Source of the DNA: Papaver somniferum
Taxonomy: Eukaryota > Streptophyta > Magnoliopsida > Ranunculales > Papaveraceae
NCBI RefSeq assembly: GCF_003573695.1
Contig: NW_020650971.1
Location: forward strand, 1,674,984 to 1,738,983
Length of the DNA stretch: 64,000 bases
Reading direction: 5' to 3'
The first letter of the stretch is position 1; the number at the start of each line of letters is the position of its first letter. The notes under the pieces were generated by a model. The model was not told where the DNA came from. It saw nothing but the letters and a program-made list of their open reading frames with translations, and searched no databases. This document shows, piece after piece, positions 1 to 10,978 of the stretch. A program made the translations under genes and the position numbers.

Positions 1-928
1 TGCACTCAAGAATACTAAAATTCATATGAAGTGACAGAGCTCTACTCAGATAGTCTCTCTATGGACATCAATATTCGGAGTCAAAACTAATCACATGGAT
101 AGATCAAGAAGATGGATATAGAAAAACATAGATGGTTTTGATGTTTACTGGGTGAACGGTGTTTCTCATATCTGTCTGAAGGCCTCCTCAAAAATGAACC
201 TATCCTAATGGACTGAGATACTAGTCTGTCTAATATCAACACACTGGCATATACAAGGGAACCAGTGATTGATAATCCTAACTCTAGGTCAACACAACTG
301 GCATATACAAGATTTCCAGTGGTCGACTTTATTGAATTTATGCCAGTTGGTCTGATGGTCTGGTCTCTTTTTTTTTTTTTTCAACTATCTTTTTTTTTTT
401 TTTTGTAACTCAATCACTCTAATTCACCCTAGCAGTGGTAAAAACTTGAATCGTGATCCCCACCTAATCACTTAGAGAAACAGAGTTTAAAAACAAAACA
501 AAACAAAATAAAAACATAAGTGAAAAGGACTCAGCGAGACATGGTGAAACTATCATGTTATTTCTAACACCTGAGCTCTGTGCTTATATGAATAGACTCT
601 TTAGATGTTTCCATCTAGTCAGATTGGTTCCTCAACTCCTATAACCAAAATGCTTCCATCCACTTAGATTGGTTAGTGTCATCCTTAATAGGGATAAATT
701 TCTAGGCTCTGGAATTTATTTATTGCAACGAAAAGGTAACAAAAAGTTCTACCCCACCCCCAAACTTAAATCTAACATTGTCCTCAATGTTTCTAATCAA
801 AGAAAATTACTAAAAATATAAGTAACATGAGGAAATAGTAAAGAGAGAAGTCGGAAAGATAGTACATGGGTGAAGTGTAACCAAAAACCTACAAAAATAT
901 TATACAACATACAAAATCGCCTCGATGG
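1..928 (-). repeat. 3' non-coding region of the Athila element (copy also at about 10099-10978)
   Basis: This stretch lies downstream of the integrase end on the minus strand. It matches about 10099-10978 nearly base for base, starting with tgcactcaag and ending near the shared text gtgaagtgtaaccaaaaa. It contains a C-rich run (751-762) that reads as a purine tract on the minus strand and resembles the polypurine-like sites inside the element at 15954-25463. I see no gene in it; the short T-runs at 370-402 are simple sequence. Confidence 0.7.
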
Positions 929-1435
929 TCAATCAAGGTAAACGGGGTCCTCCAGAGGGACCTCCTCAACATTACCTGTAGGAAAAGGCTCTAAAAAGTG
1001 CTTCAATCGCTGACCGTTAACCTTCGAAGAACTACTACCATCTGGTGTCTCAATTTCAACAGCGCCATGAGGAAAAATAGTACGGACCACAAAAAGACCG
1101 GTCCACTGAGAGGGCAACTTCCCGGGGAATAGATGCAAACGAGTGTCATACAGAAGAACTTTTTGACCTGGAGAAAATGACTTTCGTAAAATATTCCTAT
1201 CATGCACAAGTTTCATTTTGTTCTTGTACTCCTTAGCACTATCGTATGCATCTCTACGAATCTCGTCCAACTCATTGAGCTGGAGCTTTCTTTGAGCTCC
1301 TGCCTTGTCAAGTGAAAAGTTCAAGTTCTTAATATCACAATAGGCTCGATGCTCTAACTCAACAGGCAGGTGACATGCCTTGCCAAACACTAAAAGATAA
1401 GGTGACATTCCAATGGGTGTCTTAAACGCAGTACG
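929..1435 (-). pseudogene. Athila integrase, C-terminal part, cut off by a solo LTR
   Basis: This frame encodes the integrase C-terminal region. It runs from the end of the catalytic domain (TAFKTPIGMSPY, GKACHLPVELEHRAY) through the basic linker (KLVHDRNILRKSF) to a small beta-barrel-like segment (PGQKVLLYDTRL...LPSQWTGLFVV). It continues the reading frame that stops at AYRT near 2938; the two halves meet exactly when the LTR at 1436-2932 and one GTACG copy are removed. The split and the upstream frameshifts make it non-functional. Confidence 0.85.
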
Positions 1436-2932
1436 TGATAGACACATTTTTGTGTCTAATTTGTCCTCAATGTCCGTATTGTTGGAACTCTATTTTTGTA
1501 CTAATATTGTGTTTTTATGTATTTTTAGGAAATAAACATTTTTGGATAATTCGGCTCGAAAAGTTGATTTTGGCACCCGGAGGACAAGTGTTATTCGGAC
1601 TCTCGCTTTTGGATAAGGGGTAACCTAATTACTAAGGGGCACCCCCAGGTCACCCCCAAGGCAGCTGCTATTCGCACCCCTACTCTGGATAGGGGGCTAC
1701 CAGTTTCTTCCCCATTTGAAACGATTTTGGCGGGAATATTGCATGCAGACGCTGCAGATTTTGGAGTTGAATTCTCGGGCTGTTTTAACGAGATTCAATC
1801 GCTATAAATGATTGGGCTGGGCTTGAATACACTAGACCAGATTAGTATGGTCAATTTGATCGAGCAAAATGGGCCATCAAAGCCGTGGGATGAAGATAAA
1901 GCTAAACAGGGAAGAGAAGATAATATCGATTCTGTTTGATTCTAACTTGGAATTTACGTGGCCAATTAGTTAGAGAATATCTTGTCTTTGATTGTTGCTC
2001 TATCTTAGGAAGTTTTACAACCAACAGACGCGTGAAGAGCGAAATTTGGAAGAAATATATCCGAGAATATTTTCTTCATCAATGCCGAGTAATGGAGGAT
2101 TATATGAAGTTATGGCGAGATATTTCGGTGTTGTTGGGTTATAAATAGTTGCTGAGGTATCCTAGCGAAGGTTGTCGAGAGTTTGGGGAATCTTTGGAGG
2201 CTACAGAGTGAAGAAAAATCGAGTTGCAGAGCCACCATTTCTGCTGCTGCAACTCAAGAACACGAAGAACATTAGACAATCAGAGACAGTCGTTCATACT
2301 ACAGTAACAACGACTGCCACTTGAGGGTCGTAGTATTCTGTATACTACAGCACTTTTCATTTATCGTTCTTTGTAACGGTGTTTGCAACAATTATAAACG
2401 TTGCAAACACCCAATTTTCATTATTATCTCCATTTCATCATTTGTACACCTCTTTTGAGCAATGAAAAATTCCTTTGAGCGTGTTTCCAATATGCGGATT
2501 TATAACCCATTACTGGGACGATGGAGGAGGCCGAGCTTCATACATGTGTAATTTTGTTAATTCTTTTTAAGACTTTTGCATTAAAAATTAATTGAAATAT
2601 GATTTAATTAAATTGGTTGTTATTTGATTAGATGGGTCATGCTTAGCTTAGGTGATTTGATGTTCCATGCTTAACATTTACAATCAATGTTTTGAGAATC
2701 TACTTTGGCAAAATAAGAGTCCATATAATTTATGTTTTGAGCGATTATTGTTGAGAATAAATCATTGAGCCCTATGTTATGAAAATTGGCCGAATCATTA
2801 GTCCCAGTACCTCTCACCATTGTTAATATTTTTATTGTATATATTTTTTTTATTAAGTCTAAAAAAAATCATCCTTCACAAGTCCGAGAGTTTGAACCTC
2901 ATTACTACAACCCACGAAAAATCTTTTAATCA
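1436..2932 (+). mobile_element. Solo LTR (1497 bp) of the Athila-type family, inserted in the integrase
   Basis: The LTR starts TGATAGACACA and ends TTTTAATCA. It is flanked by the 5-bp target duplication GTACG (1431-1435 and 2933-2937). Removing it restores the frame AYRTAFKTPI of the host integrase. There is no internal region, so this is a solo LTR left by recombination. A TATA box (TATAAATA) lies at 2140-2147, giving plus-strand transcription. The first bases form a hairpin, TAGACACA and TGTGTCTA around a 4-base loop. It is homologous to the LTR at 15666-26854 and, in inverted orientation, to 8815-9898. Confidence 0.93.
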
Positions 2933-2937
2933 GTACG

Positions 2938-3601
2938 GTAAGCCCATAAGGCATCAGTAAGCCTCGACGACCAGTCTTTCCTATTTGGATTAACTGTTTT
3001 CTCTAGAATACGTTTAATTTCCCTATTGGAAACCTCTACCTGACCACTAGTTGGAGGGTGATATGGGGTTGCTACTTTATGGGTAATACCGTATTGTTTC
3101 ATTAAAAGAGCAAACAGTCTATTACAAAAGTGTGAACCTCCATCACTAATTATAGCTCGCGGCGTACCAAAACGTGTAAGTATATTCTCTTTCAAAAACT
3201 GGACTACGACCCTGTGGTCATTCGTTTTACACGGAACCGCCTCAACCCACTTAGACACATAGTCTACAGCGACAAGTATGTAAAGATAACCAAACGAAAT
3301 AGGAAATGGACCCATAAAATCAATGCCCCACACATCAAAGACCTCAATCACTAAAATAGGGTTCAAAGGCATCATATTTCTACGGGAAATGGTTCCTAAC
3401 TTCTGGCAACGCTCACAAGAAACACAATGACTATGGGAATCTTTAAACAACGAAGGCCAGTAAAATCCACACTGCAAAATCTTAGCAGCAGTCTTCTTAG
3501 CACTAAAATGACCCCCACATGCATGTTCATGACAAAAGGAGATAATACTAGACTGGTCACTCTCAGATACACATCTCCTAATAATCTGGTCCGGACAATA
3601 C
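2938..3601 (-). pseudogene. Athila integrase, zinc-binding and catalytic core
   Basis: On the minus strand the frame shows the HHCC zinc-binding domain ([15 protein letters not shown]..., then C-x2-C in CERCQKLG). The DDE catalytic core follows: Asp in [10 protein letters not shown], Asp in IISDGGSHF and Glu in [16 protein letters not shown]. It ends at LWAYRT, where the solo LTR is inserted. The protein would join the 3' end of retrotransposon cDNA to host DNA. The first part lies in a different frame from the rest of pol, so the copy is broken at both ends. Confidence 0.9.
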
Positions 3602-4010
3602 TTAAACAGATAAGGATCGTCCCAAAAAATGCTTAACCTCGGCTAAAAACCTAGAACGATCTTGCTTACCCCAATGTTGAGGGGTTCGACCAGTAACAAG
3701 ATAATTCACTATATTTGCATACCAAGGTGATTGGGAAACAGAGAACAATTGTTCATCAGGAAAGCTATCCCTTATAGGAAGGGAATCACTAGGGGAACTA
3801 ACAACTAGCCTAGACAAGGTCTGCTACTACATTTTCTGCACCCTTTTTGTCTCTAATGTCTGGGGAAAATTCCTGTAACAATAGGATCCATCTAATCAAT
3901 CTAGGTTTGGTATCCTTCTTAGATAAAAGGTATTTCAAAGCAGCATGATCTGTATAGATTATGATCTTAGAACCTAATAGGTAGGACCTAAACTTATCCA
4001 AGGCAAACAC
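3602..4010 (-). pseudogene. Athila RNase H C-terminal part and connection to integrase (frameshifted)
   Basis: Two overlapping frames carry the end of RNase H ([12 protein letters not shown], then [16 protein letters not shown]) and the linker to the integrase (DEQLFSVSQSPWYANIVNYL). The change of frame near 3810 and another near 4005 show at least two single-base indels. The family role is removal of the RNA strand during reverse transcription. The domain is recognisable but cannot be translated without frame changes. Confidence 0.8.
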
Positions 4011-6108
4011 GATGGCTAAAAGTTCCTTCTGTAGTTGTGTAGTTCATTTGGGCATCATTCAGAGTTTTGCTAGCATAATAAATCACATGAAGTAATTTGT
4101 TTTCTCGTTGTCCTAAAACGACGCCTATAGCATAATCTGAAGAATCACACATAATCTCAAAGGGTAGGTTCCAGTTAGGTGCCTGGACTATCGGGGCAGT
4201 AGTGAGTAAAGTTTTAAGCTTCTCAAAAGCCTCTAAACAAGCATCATCAAAGACAAACTTAACATCTTTTGCAAGCAAATTGCAAAGAGGTCTAGAAATC
4301 AAGCTAAAATCCTTAATGAATCGACGGTAAAAACCTGCATGCCCTAGGAATGACCTAATATCTTTTACGGTTTTTGGGACCTGTAAAGTCTTAATAAGGT
4401 CAACTTTGGCTTTGTCTACCTCTATACCCTTTGAAGAGACGATGTGCCCTAATACAATTCCTGATTTAACCATGAAATGGCATTTTTCCCAATTAAGCAC
4501 TAAATTTTTTTCCTTACACCTAGTCAACACTAATGTCAAATGATGCAAGCACTCATCGAAAGATGAACCAAACACTGAAAAATCATCCATAAAGACCTCT
4601 AAGAACCGTTCTACCATATCAGAAAATATGCTCATCATACAACGCTGAAAAGTTGCAGGGGCATTACATAGCCCGAAAGGCATGCGTCTATACGCAAAGG
4701 TACCAAAGGGACAGGTAAAAGTGGTTTTCTCTTGGTCTTCTGGGGCAATAACGATCTGATTATAACCGGAGTAGCCATCTAAGAAGCAATAGTGACTATG
4801 TCCAGCTAATCGCTCTAGCATTTGGTCGATAAAAGGAAGGGGAAAGTGATCCTTCCTTGTGACCTTGTTCAATTTCCTATAGTCAATACACACACGCCAT
4901 CCCGTGGTCACTCGGGTTGGGATTAATTCATTATTATCATTCTGGACTACAGTGATACCTGATTTCTTGGGGACAACCTGAACAGGGCTGACCCACTTAC
5001 TGTCTGAAATTGGGTAAATAATACCCGCATCTAACAACTTAAGCACCTCTTTTCGAACTACCTCTTTCATGTTAGGGTTCAGTCGACGTTGCATCTCCCT
5101 AGAAGGTTTGGAGTCTTCCTCTAAATGAATCTGATGCATACACACAGTAGGACTTATACCCTTAATGTCTGCTATAGTCCACCCTAAAGCTTCCTTATTG
5201 TCTTGAAGTACATTTACTAGCCTACTTTCCTGATCACTATCCAAATTGGAAGCTACAATCACAGGTAAAGTCTCAGATGGGCCTAAAAACACATACTTTA
5301 GAGTATCGGGTAGTGGTTTAAGGTCCAACTTTGGGGGCTCTTCTAAAGAAGGAATTAGGGTAGTCTCAGAAACTGGTAACGGTTCGAACCTAGCTTTCCA
5401 TCTATCAGTGTCTAACACAGGGGTAGAATCTAATAGAGCATTCACCTGTTCAATAGTGCTATCGTCGTCAAAATCTAAACCAAAATGGGATAGACAACTT
5501 TCTAATGGGTCTTCAGACAAGATGTTTGGTAATGACTCCTGAACTAAGGCTTCTATCATGTTCACCTCCTCAACACATGTGTCATCTAGCTCATGAGGTT
5601 GCTTACTGACATTAAAAATGTTCATCTCCATAGTCATATTACCAAAAGATAAACTCATCACACCATTTCGACAGTTAATGATCGCATTAGACGTAGCTAA
5701 AAATGGGCGACCTAAAATCACAGGTATCTGGTTCTCTGGGTCAGGGACAGGTTGGGTATCTAGGACCACGAAATCCACTGGATAAATAAACTTGTCGACC
5801 TCAATAAGAACATCCTCGATAACACCTCGAGGGATTTTAACAGACCTATCAGCTAACTGCAGTGTCATCTGAGTAGGTTTCATTTCACCAAGTCCTAGCT
5901 GTAAGTATACATGGAATGGCAGTAAGTTCACACTGGCTCCTAAGTCAAGTAAAGCTTTTTCTACCCGGAAGTTACCTATTGTGCAAGCAATGGTAGGAGA
6001 ACCTGGGTCTTTGTACTTTGGAGTTGTGGTGTTCTGAATGATTGAACTTACGTGACTAGCTAAAAAGGCTTTCTTATGGACGCTAAGTTTTCGCTTTCGC
6101 GTACACAT
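3994..6108 (-). pseudogene. Athila polyprotein: protease and reverse transcriptase
   Basis: This is the longest open piece of pol, about 700 residues. The protease active site reads LLDLGASVNLLPF, with Leu after the catalytic Asp as is usual in Athila. The RT palm follows: WVSPVQVVPKKSG, GWRVCIDYRKLN, FPLPFIDQMLERLAGH, CFLDGYSGYNQI, FGLCNAPATFQRCM and the catalytic FMDDFSVFGSSF. The RNase H start is at FEIMCDSSDYAIG. The frame ends in TFSHRVCLG because of an indel; RNase H continues in another frame below 4010. The gag-pol junction near 6130 is also frameshifted. Confidence 0.9.
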
Positions 6109-6129
6109 ATCCTTAAGGAACTTGGCATA

Positions 6130-7859
6130 AGCAGGAATTTCCTAATTGCATCTAATAAGGGAAGGTTTATGGTAACTTGCTTAAAAACCTCCACTATGTC
6201 ATTAAAGTTCGATTCCTTCTTTGTTGGTACTAATAGCTGAGGAAATGGGGCTCTAGGCCTAAAATCAGACCTTTCAGGAACCGAATTCACATCATCAGAA
6301 ACTTTATCAGTCTCTTCAGCTACTGGTCCTGAGAGGTGAGATCCTGAGGGGTGAACTACAGTATGTTCACTATCGGGCATGGTTACCTTATTGTCTACAA
6401 CTCTACCACTTCTAAGGGTTCTAACAGCATTCAATTGATTCGATGGTTTTGCACCTAATTCATGAACTCCTCTAGGGTTGGGTTGTGTTTGACTAGGAAA
6501 CTTACCTTTTTCTCTCAAAGAATCACTTATCAGACCAACCTGGGTTTTTAACTCGGAAATAGCCTGACTATTTTCTTGTCCTATCCTGTTACTAGCTTGT
6601 AGACTCTGTTCTACGGATAACTGGAATTTTGCAGTTTGCTGAGTTAACAAGGCGAGAGATTCCTCTAAACTTAGGATTTTCTTATCTGACTGATTCTGAA
6701 ACTGAGCTAGTCCTGAAGGATTCTTAGTATAGCCAAAACCTGGGGGAGCATTAGAATTACTAAACTGACCTTGACTTTGGCCCTTAGACCACGAAAGGTT
6801 CGGATGGTTTCTCCAACCAGGATTATAGGTTTCTGAATATGGGTCAATCTTTTGACGGTTATCAAATCTAGTGTTATTATAAAGAGCATTGGCCTGCTCT
6901 TCAATATTCTGGCCTTCCCAAAAAGGCTCCACTCTACCACTAGTCTGGCCCACTTCTAAGGCTTCTAACCTTTTTGCTATAGCAGCAATTTTGGCATCTG
7001 ATTCATAGCCTCCTTCTACCCTATTAACGTTTCCTCTACTTAAAAGAATTGTTTTCTGGGGTGCCCTACTATTTTCCCATTGCTGGGTTTTTTCGGCGAT
7101 TTCATTAAAAAATTCCATCGCCGCATCAACAGTTTGGTTTTCAAATCCACCAGTGCATAGAGACTCAACCATGGTCGTTGTGGAATAATCTAAACCCTCA
7201 TAAAGGATCTGAACTAGCCTAACCTTTTCTAAACCATGATGAGGACACTGGGATAATAAATCATTGAACCTTTCCAAATACCTATATAAAGATTCTCCCT
7301 CTTGTTGTGAAAATGTGCATATTTGCGTCCTAATAGACGATGTTTTGTGCCTAGGGAAAAACTTATTGAAAAAGGCAGATGTAAGTTGTTCATATGTCTC
7401 AATTGACTCGGAGTCCAAACTATACAGCCACGACTTGGCCTTATCTTTCAGGGAAAATGGGAATAACCTAAGTTTCAAAGCATCATCATCTAAGCCTCTA
7501 ATTCTTAGAGTACTACAAATTTCCTCAAAATCCCTAACATGGTAATAAGGGTTTTCATTTTCTTTCCCTAAAAAGATTGGGAGCATCTGTAAGGTCCCAG
7601 GTTTCAGTTCATAGGGTGCCTCCGTTTCAGCTAACTTAATACACGAAGGACGGGTAGTCCTAGTTGGATTCAACAAAGCTTTCAAAGTTGCCATTTCTGG
7701 CGCTATCGGAGCAACATGGATTCTCTCCTCAGTCAAAGAACGTTCAAAAACAGACTCTTCAAAAGCCGGACTTTCTAGATTAAGGTAATCGAGACGCTTC
7801 GAACTACTAGGTTTCTCTTTAACAAATCTACCTAGTGCGTCTCTTTTACGTTCAGGCAT
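6130..7859 (-). pseudogene. Athila gag
   Basis: I take the ATG at 7857-7859 (MPERKRDALGRF) as the start, because the open frame upstream has no ATG. The Retrotrans_gag core is clear: MLPIFLGKENENPYYHVRDF, LRLFPFSLKDKAKSWLYSL, LTSAFFNKFFP and CPHHGLEKVRLVQILYEGL. A coiled segment (SDKKILSLEESLALLTQQTAKFQ, about 6560-6680) and a Ser/Pro-rich tail follow. I do not see a CCHC zinc knuckle. The last codons (FLLMPSSLRICV) are out of frame compared with the pol start, which points to a one-base indel near 6140. Confidence 0.85.
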
Positions 7860-8790
7860 ACAATAGAATTTTCTAAATTGGAAGGGTAAGCAAACACAGA
7901 TCAAGGCCGACTCAACCAAATCAAACCTATTGATTTCTAGCAAACAAAAAGCATGATGGCTCCACTTAGATTGTTTCTAGACCAGCTTCTAATCCTTCGA
8001 ACGGGAATTCGTTACAATTTAAGCAAACCCCTCTGGAATCAATCCGAGTTAACGTAAGTTGAATAGAGGCGAGGGAAGCTCGGTGGAGCTTTGATACCCA
8101 AGGCCTCACCGGTATTACAAGGCGGCGCAGTCACGGGTTCAACTTACAGAAACCGTCAAGAACTTCGAAGTATGCTTAAAAGAATAACCAATATTTTCCG
8201 AATGACTTTCCTGTTCAGCTCGTTACCTTATCGGTCTCGTTCTAGTCAAAATTTTAGGCTTTGGTTCGCGTAGGTTACGTGTTCCTAAAGCGGGCAAGAA
8301 GAGAACGGTGATGAAATCCGAACCCTTTTCTTGTATGGCCAGGCCTTGCCCTTTACTAGAAAAATAAATTTTTCAGTCCTCAACATATATGCATACGAAG
8401 GAGTCCAGTAACTCGCTGACAGGGGATTCGCGAGTGTTTAGAATCTTACCTCCCGTTCCAGACGGGGGATGAATCGGTTGTAGTCGACTCGAGCCACTGA
8501 CTCCGATGTCTAGTGTACGAACCCAAGGTGCAGAGAAAATATCGTAATTGTCCTCCTTCTCTGCAAACAGTTTATATTTAAAGTACCCTTCCGTAGGGTA
8601 ATAAAAAAAAATAATGTCCCAAAGTCCAAAGGTCCAAAAAAATAAAGAAAAATTACAAAAATAATAAACCCTAATACGGTTTTTTTTTTTAAATAAAATA
8701 AACAAACCCTAAAATAAAATTGTCTAAAAAAAAGGGACAAAAAAAAAAAAAAAAAATCTAAAACCCTAAAATCTAAAACCCTAAAAACAA
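7860..8790 (-). other. Untranslated leader of the Athila element
   Basis: About 930 bases lie between the primer binding site and the gag start. They are AT-rich, with long A runs (8591-8599 and 8722-8757) and several copies of the telo-box AAACCCTA (8667, 8704, 8761 and 8777). No conserved protein is visible in either direction. Confidence 0.6.
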
Positions 8791-8809
8791 GTCCGCGTCG
8801 GCGGCGCCA
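8791..8809 (-). promoter_or_regulatory. Primer binding site of the Athila element
   Basis: On the minus strand the sequence begins TGGCGCCGCCGACGCGG, five bases inside the LTR end. It starts with TGG, complementary to a tRNA CCA tail. The neighbouring element at 15954-25463 has a closely related site, TGGCGCCGCTGCCGGGG, at the same place. Confidence 0.75.
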
Positions 8810-8814
8810 AAAAT

Positions 8815-9898
8815 TGATGTGATTTATAGATAGTGGTAAAAGTGGTTTGATTCTCATACTTGTGAAGGATATAATTAGACTTAAATTCTAAATTAAAATA
8901 GAAAACTCACATAAAAATTATAGCAAACTCAATCAAAGATGATCACAAAAGAAACACTGAGGCTAGATTCCACTATTTTCCAAATTCAAAGTGATTAAAC
9001 CAATACTTATATTTATGCAATTTTCTTGTTTAATTTGATTCTAAAATATTGCAACAAGTAGATTTTCAAAAGTAATAATTGTAAATACCAAGCATGAAGC
9101 ATCAAAAGTCTTAAAACTAACCATACTCCATCATAATAGATCACAATCACTCAAATAAAAATCATATTCATTAATAGTTCAAGGAAAATAATAATATAGT
9201 TATTGCAAATAAAAAGATAAAATAGAATATACCACTTTTTGTTGGAAAAATAGCTTCCTCTATCGCCTCATCAATGGGGTTTAGCTCCTCATATTAATCA
9301 TGATCTCAAAATATGTGTTTGTTGCTCAAAAGATGATCAAAAGAGTGAAAAGTAATAACACAGACTGTTTGCAACAGTGTATTGGTGTTGCATAACAGCT
9401 GTTACAATGGAACTGTTACAGAAAAATTGTTGCTTTGTCGCTGATTTTAAGACCCTAGAATACGACTGCCCTGAACAGCTTAATGTTCTTCAGCTGTTAA
9501 ACAACGACACTATTCTGCGACTGTTTACCGTGTGTCAATGTTCTTCGCGTTCGTCTTCTTCAGCAGCAGCAGCAGCAGAAACAGAGTTTGGTAAAGCTCT
9601 GATTTCTTCTTCTCTGGATCTCCTTAGGTTCCCAAACTCTCGACACCTCTTCTATATGACCCAAGATATCTATTTATATCAAAAATACCGATTAAATCTC
9701 TCCCAAATCACGATTGCCAAAACTATTCTTCATTGCACTATTTTCCCGCCAAAAACCTGATTTTTGAAATGTTGAAGATGGTTGCCCCTTATCCAGAGTA
9801 GGGGTGTGATTAGAAACTGCCTGGAAATGGGATCCCATTAGTAATTAGGTTACCCCTTATCCAAAGTGAGAGTCCGAATAGCAAATGTCCTCCGGGTG
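8815..9898 (-). repeat. 5' LTR of the Athila element, lacking its outer end
   Basis: The inner end on the plus strand is TGATGTGATTTATAG, next to the primer binding site. The reverse complement aligns with the solo LTRs at 1436-2932 and 15666-26854. Shared blocks include AAGTCTAA near the end and GGATAAGGGGTAACCTAATTAC in the middle, with a TATA box (ATATAAATA) on the minus strand at 9672-9680. The alignment stops at 9898, inside GCACCCGGAGGAC. About 140 bp of outer LTR and the normal polypurine tract are missing, replaced directly by internal sequence. A CAG run at 9562-9580 is simple repeat. Confidence 0.75.
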
Positions 9899-10978
9899 CT
9901 TTAAACCCCTAGGTGTCCCTAGTGGTGGAGTGTTGTTTCCGGAGGGCTTACCAGAGGTATACCCACAAAACCTTTATACTCCAGACCCTAGCTATCTACA
10001 CAGAACCTTGGAAGGCACTAAAGAATCTCCTTGGTTGGCATACTTATTGACTACAAAAGGAATTACCCTGATGCGAAATTCCAATTGTTGTACACGAGTT
10101 TGCACTCAAGCATACTAAAATTCATATGAAGTGAAAGAGATCTACTCAGATAGTCGCACTATGGACATCAATATTCGGAGTCAAAGCTAATCACATGGAT
10201 AGATCAAGAAGATGGATATAGAAAAATATAGATGGTTTTGATGTTTACTGGGTGAACGGTGTTTCTCATATCTGTCTGAAGGCCTCCGCCAAAATGAACC
10301 TATCCTAATGGACTGAGATACTAGTCTGTCTAATATCAACACACTGGCATATACAAGGGAACCAGTGATTGATAATCCTAACTCTAGGTCAACACAACTG
10401 GCATATACAAGATTTCCAGTGGTCGACTTTATTGAATTTATGCCAGTTGGTCTGATGGTCTGGTCTCTTCTTCTTCTTCTTTTTTTTTTTTTTTTTTTTT
10501 GTATCTCAATCACTCTAATTCACCCTAGCATCGGTAACAACTTGAATCGTGAGCCCCACCTAATCACTTAGAGAAACATAGTTTAAAAACAAAACAAAAT
10601 AAAAACAGAAGTGAAAAGGACTCAACGAGATATGGTGAAACTATCATGTTATTTCTAACACCTGAGCTCTGTGCTTTTATAAATAGACTCTTTAGATGTT
10701 GCCATCTAGTCAGATTGGTTCCTCAACTCCTACAACCAAAATGCTTCCATCCACTTAGATTGGTTAGTGCCATCCTTAATAGGGATAAATTTCTAGTCTC
10801 TGGAGTTTATTTATTGCAACGAAAAGGTAACAAAAAGTTCTACCCCACCCCCAAACTTAAATCTAACATTGTCCTCAATGTTTCTAATCAAAGAACAGTA
10901 CTAAAAATATAAGTAAATGAGGAAATAGTAAAGAGAGAAGTCGGAAAGATAGTACCTGGGTGAAGTGTAACCAAAAAT
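9899..10978 (-). repeat. Second copy of the Athila 3' internal region (tandem remnant)
   Basis: The segment matches 1-888 from 10099 onward. From 9899 it also shares TTTAAACC...TGTCCCTAGTGG and TTTACCAGAGG-like text with 18770-18830, just inside the polypurine tract of the element at 15954-25463. It is therefore 3' internal sequence, on the outer side of the 5' LTR. This is the arrangement left by unequal recombination between tandem or neighbouring copies. It ends abruptly at about 10978, where LINE sequence begins. Confidence 0.65.

Larger units (their letters stand above)
1..9898 (-). mobile_element. Ty3/gypsy retrotransposon, Athila lineage, minus strand, 3' LTR beyond the window
   Basis: Read on the minus strand the order is 5' LTR (9898-8815), primer binding site, leader, gag, protease, reverse transcriptase, RNase H, integrase and a 3' non-coding region that runs off the left edge. 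The Athila lineage is inferred from the gag sequence style, the protease motif DLGAS and the RT motif FMDDFSVFG. At least four frameshifts (near 6130, 4000, 3810 and 3600) and a solo-LTR insertion at 1436-2932 make it a dead copy. No env-like ORF follows the integrase. The 3' LTR is not in the window, so no LTR-LTR comparison is possible here. Confidence 0.85.

Noticed and set aside
9377..9760. 127-aa ORF on the plus strand
   Set aside because: It lies fully inside the inverted LTR of the Athila element; composition driven by a CAG run.
10843..10855. C-rich run taken as the polypurine tract that would end an LTR at 10847
   Set aside because: The homologous run in the other element (19884) lies 1.2 kb inside its LTR border, and solo LTRs of the family do not include this region.
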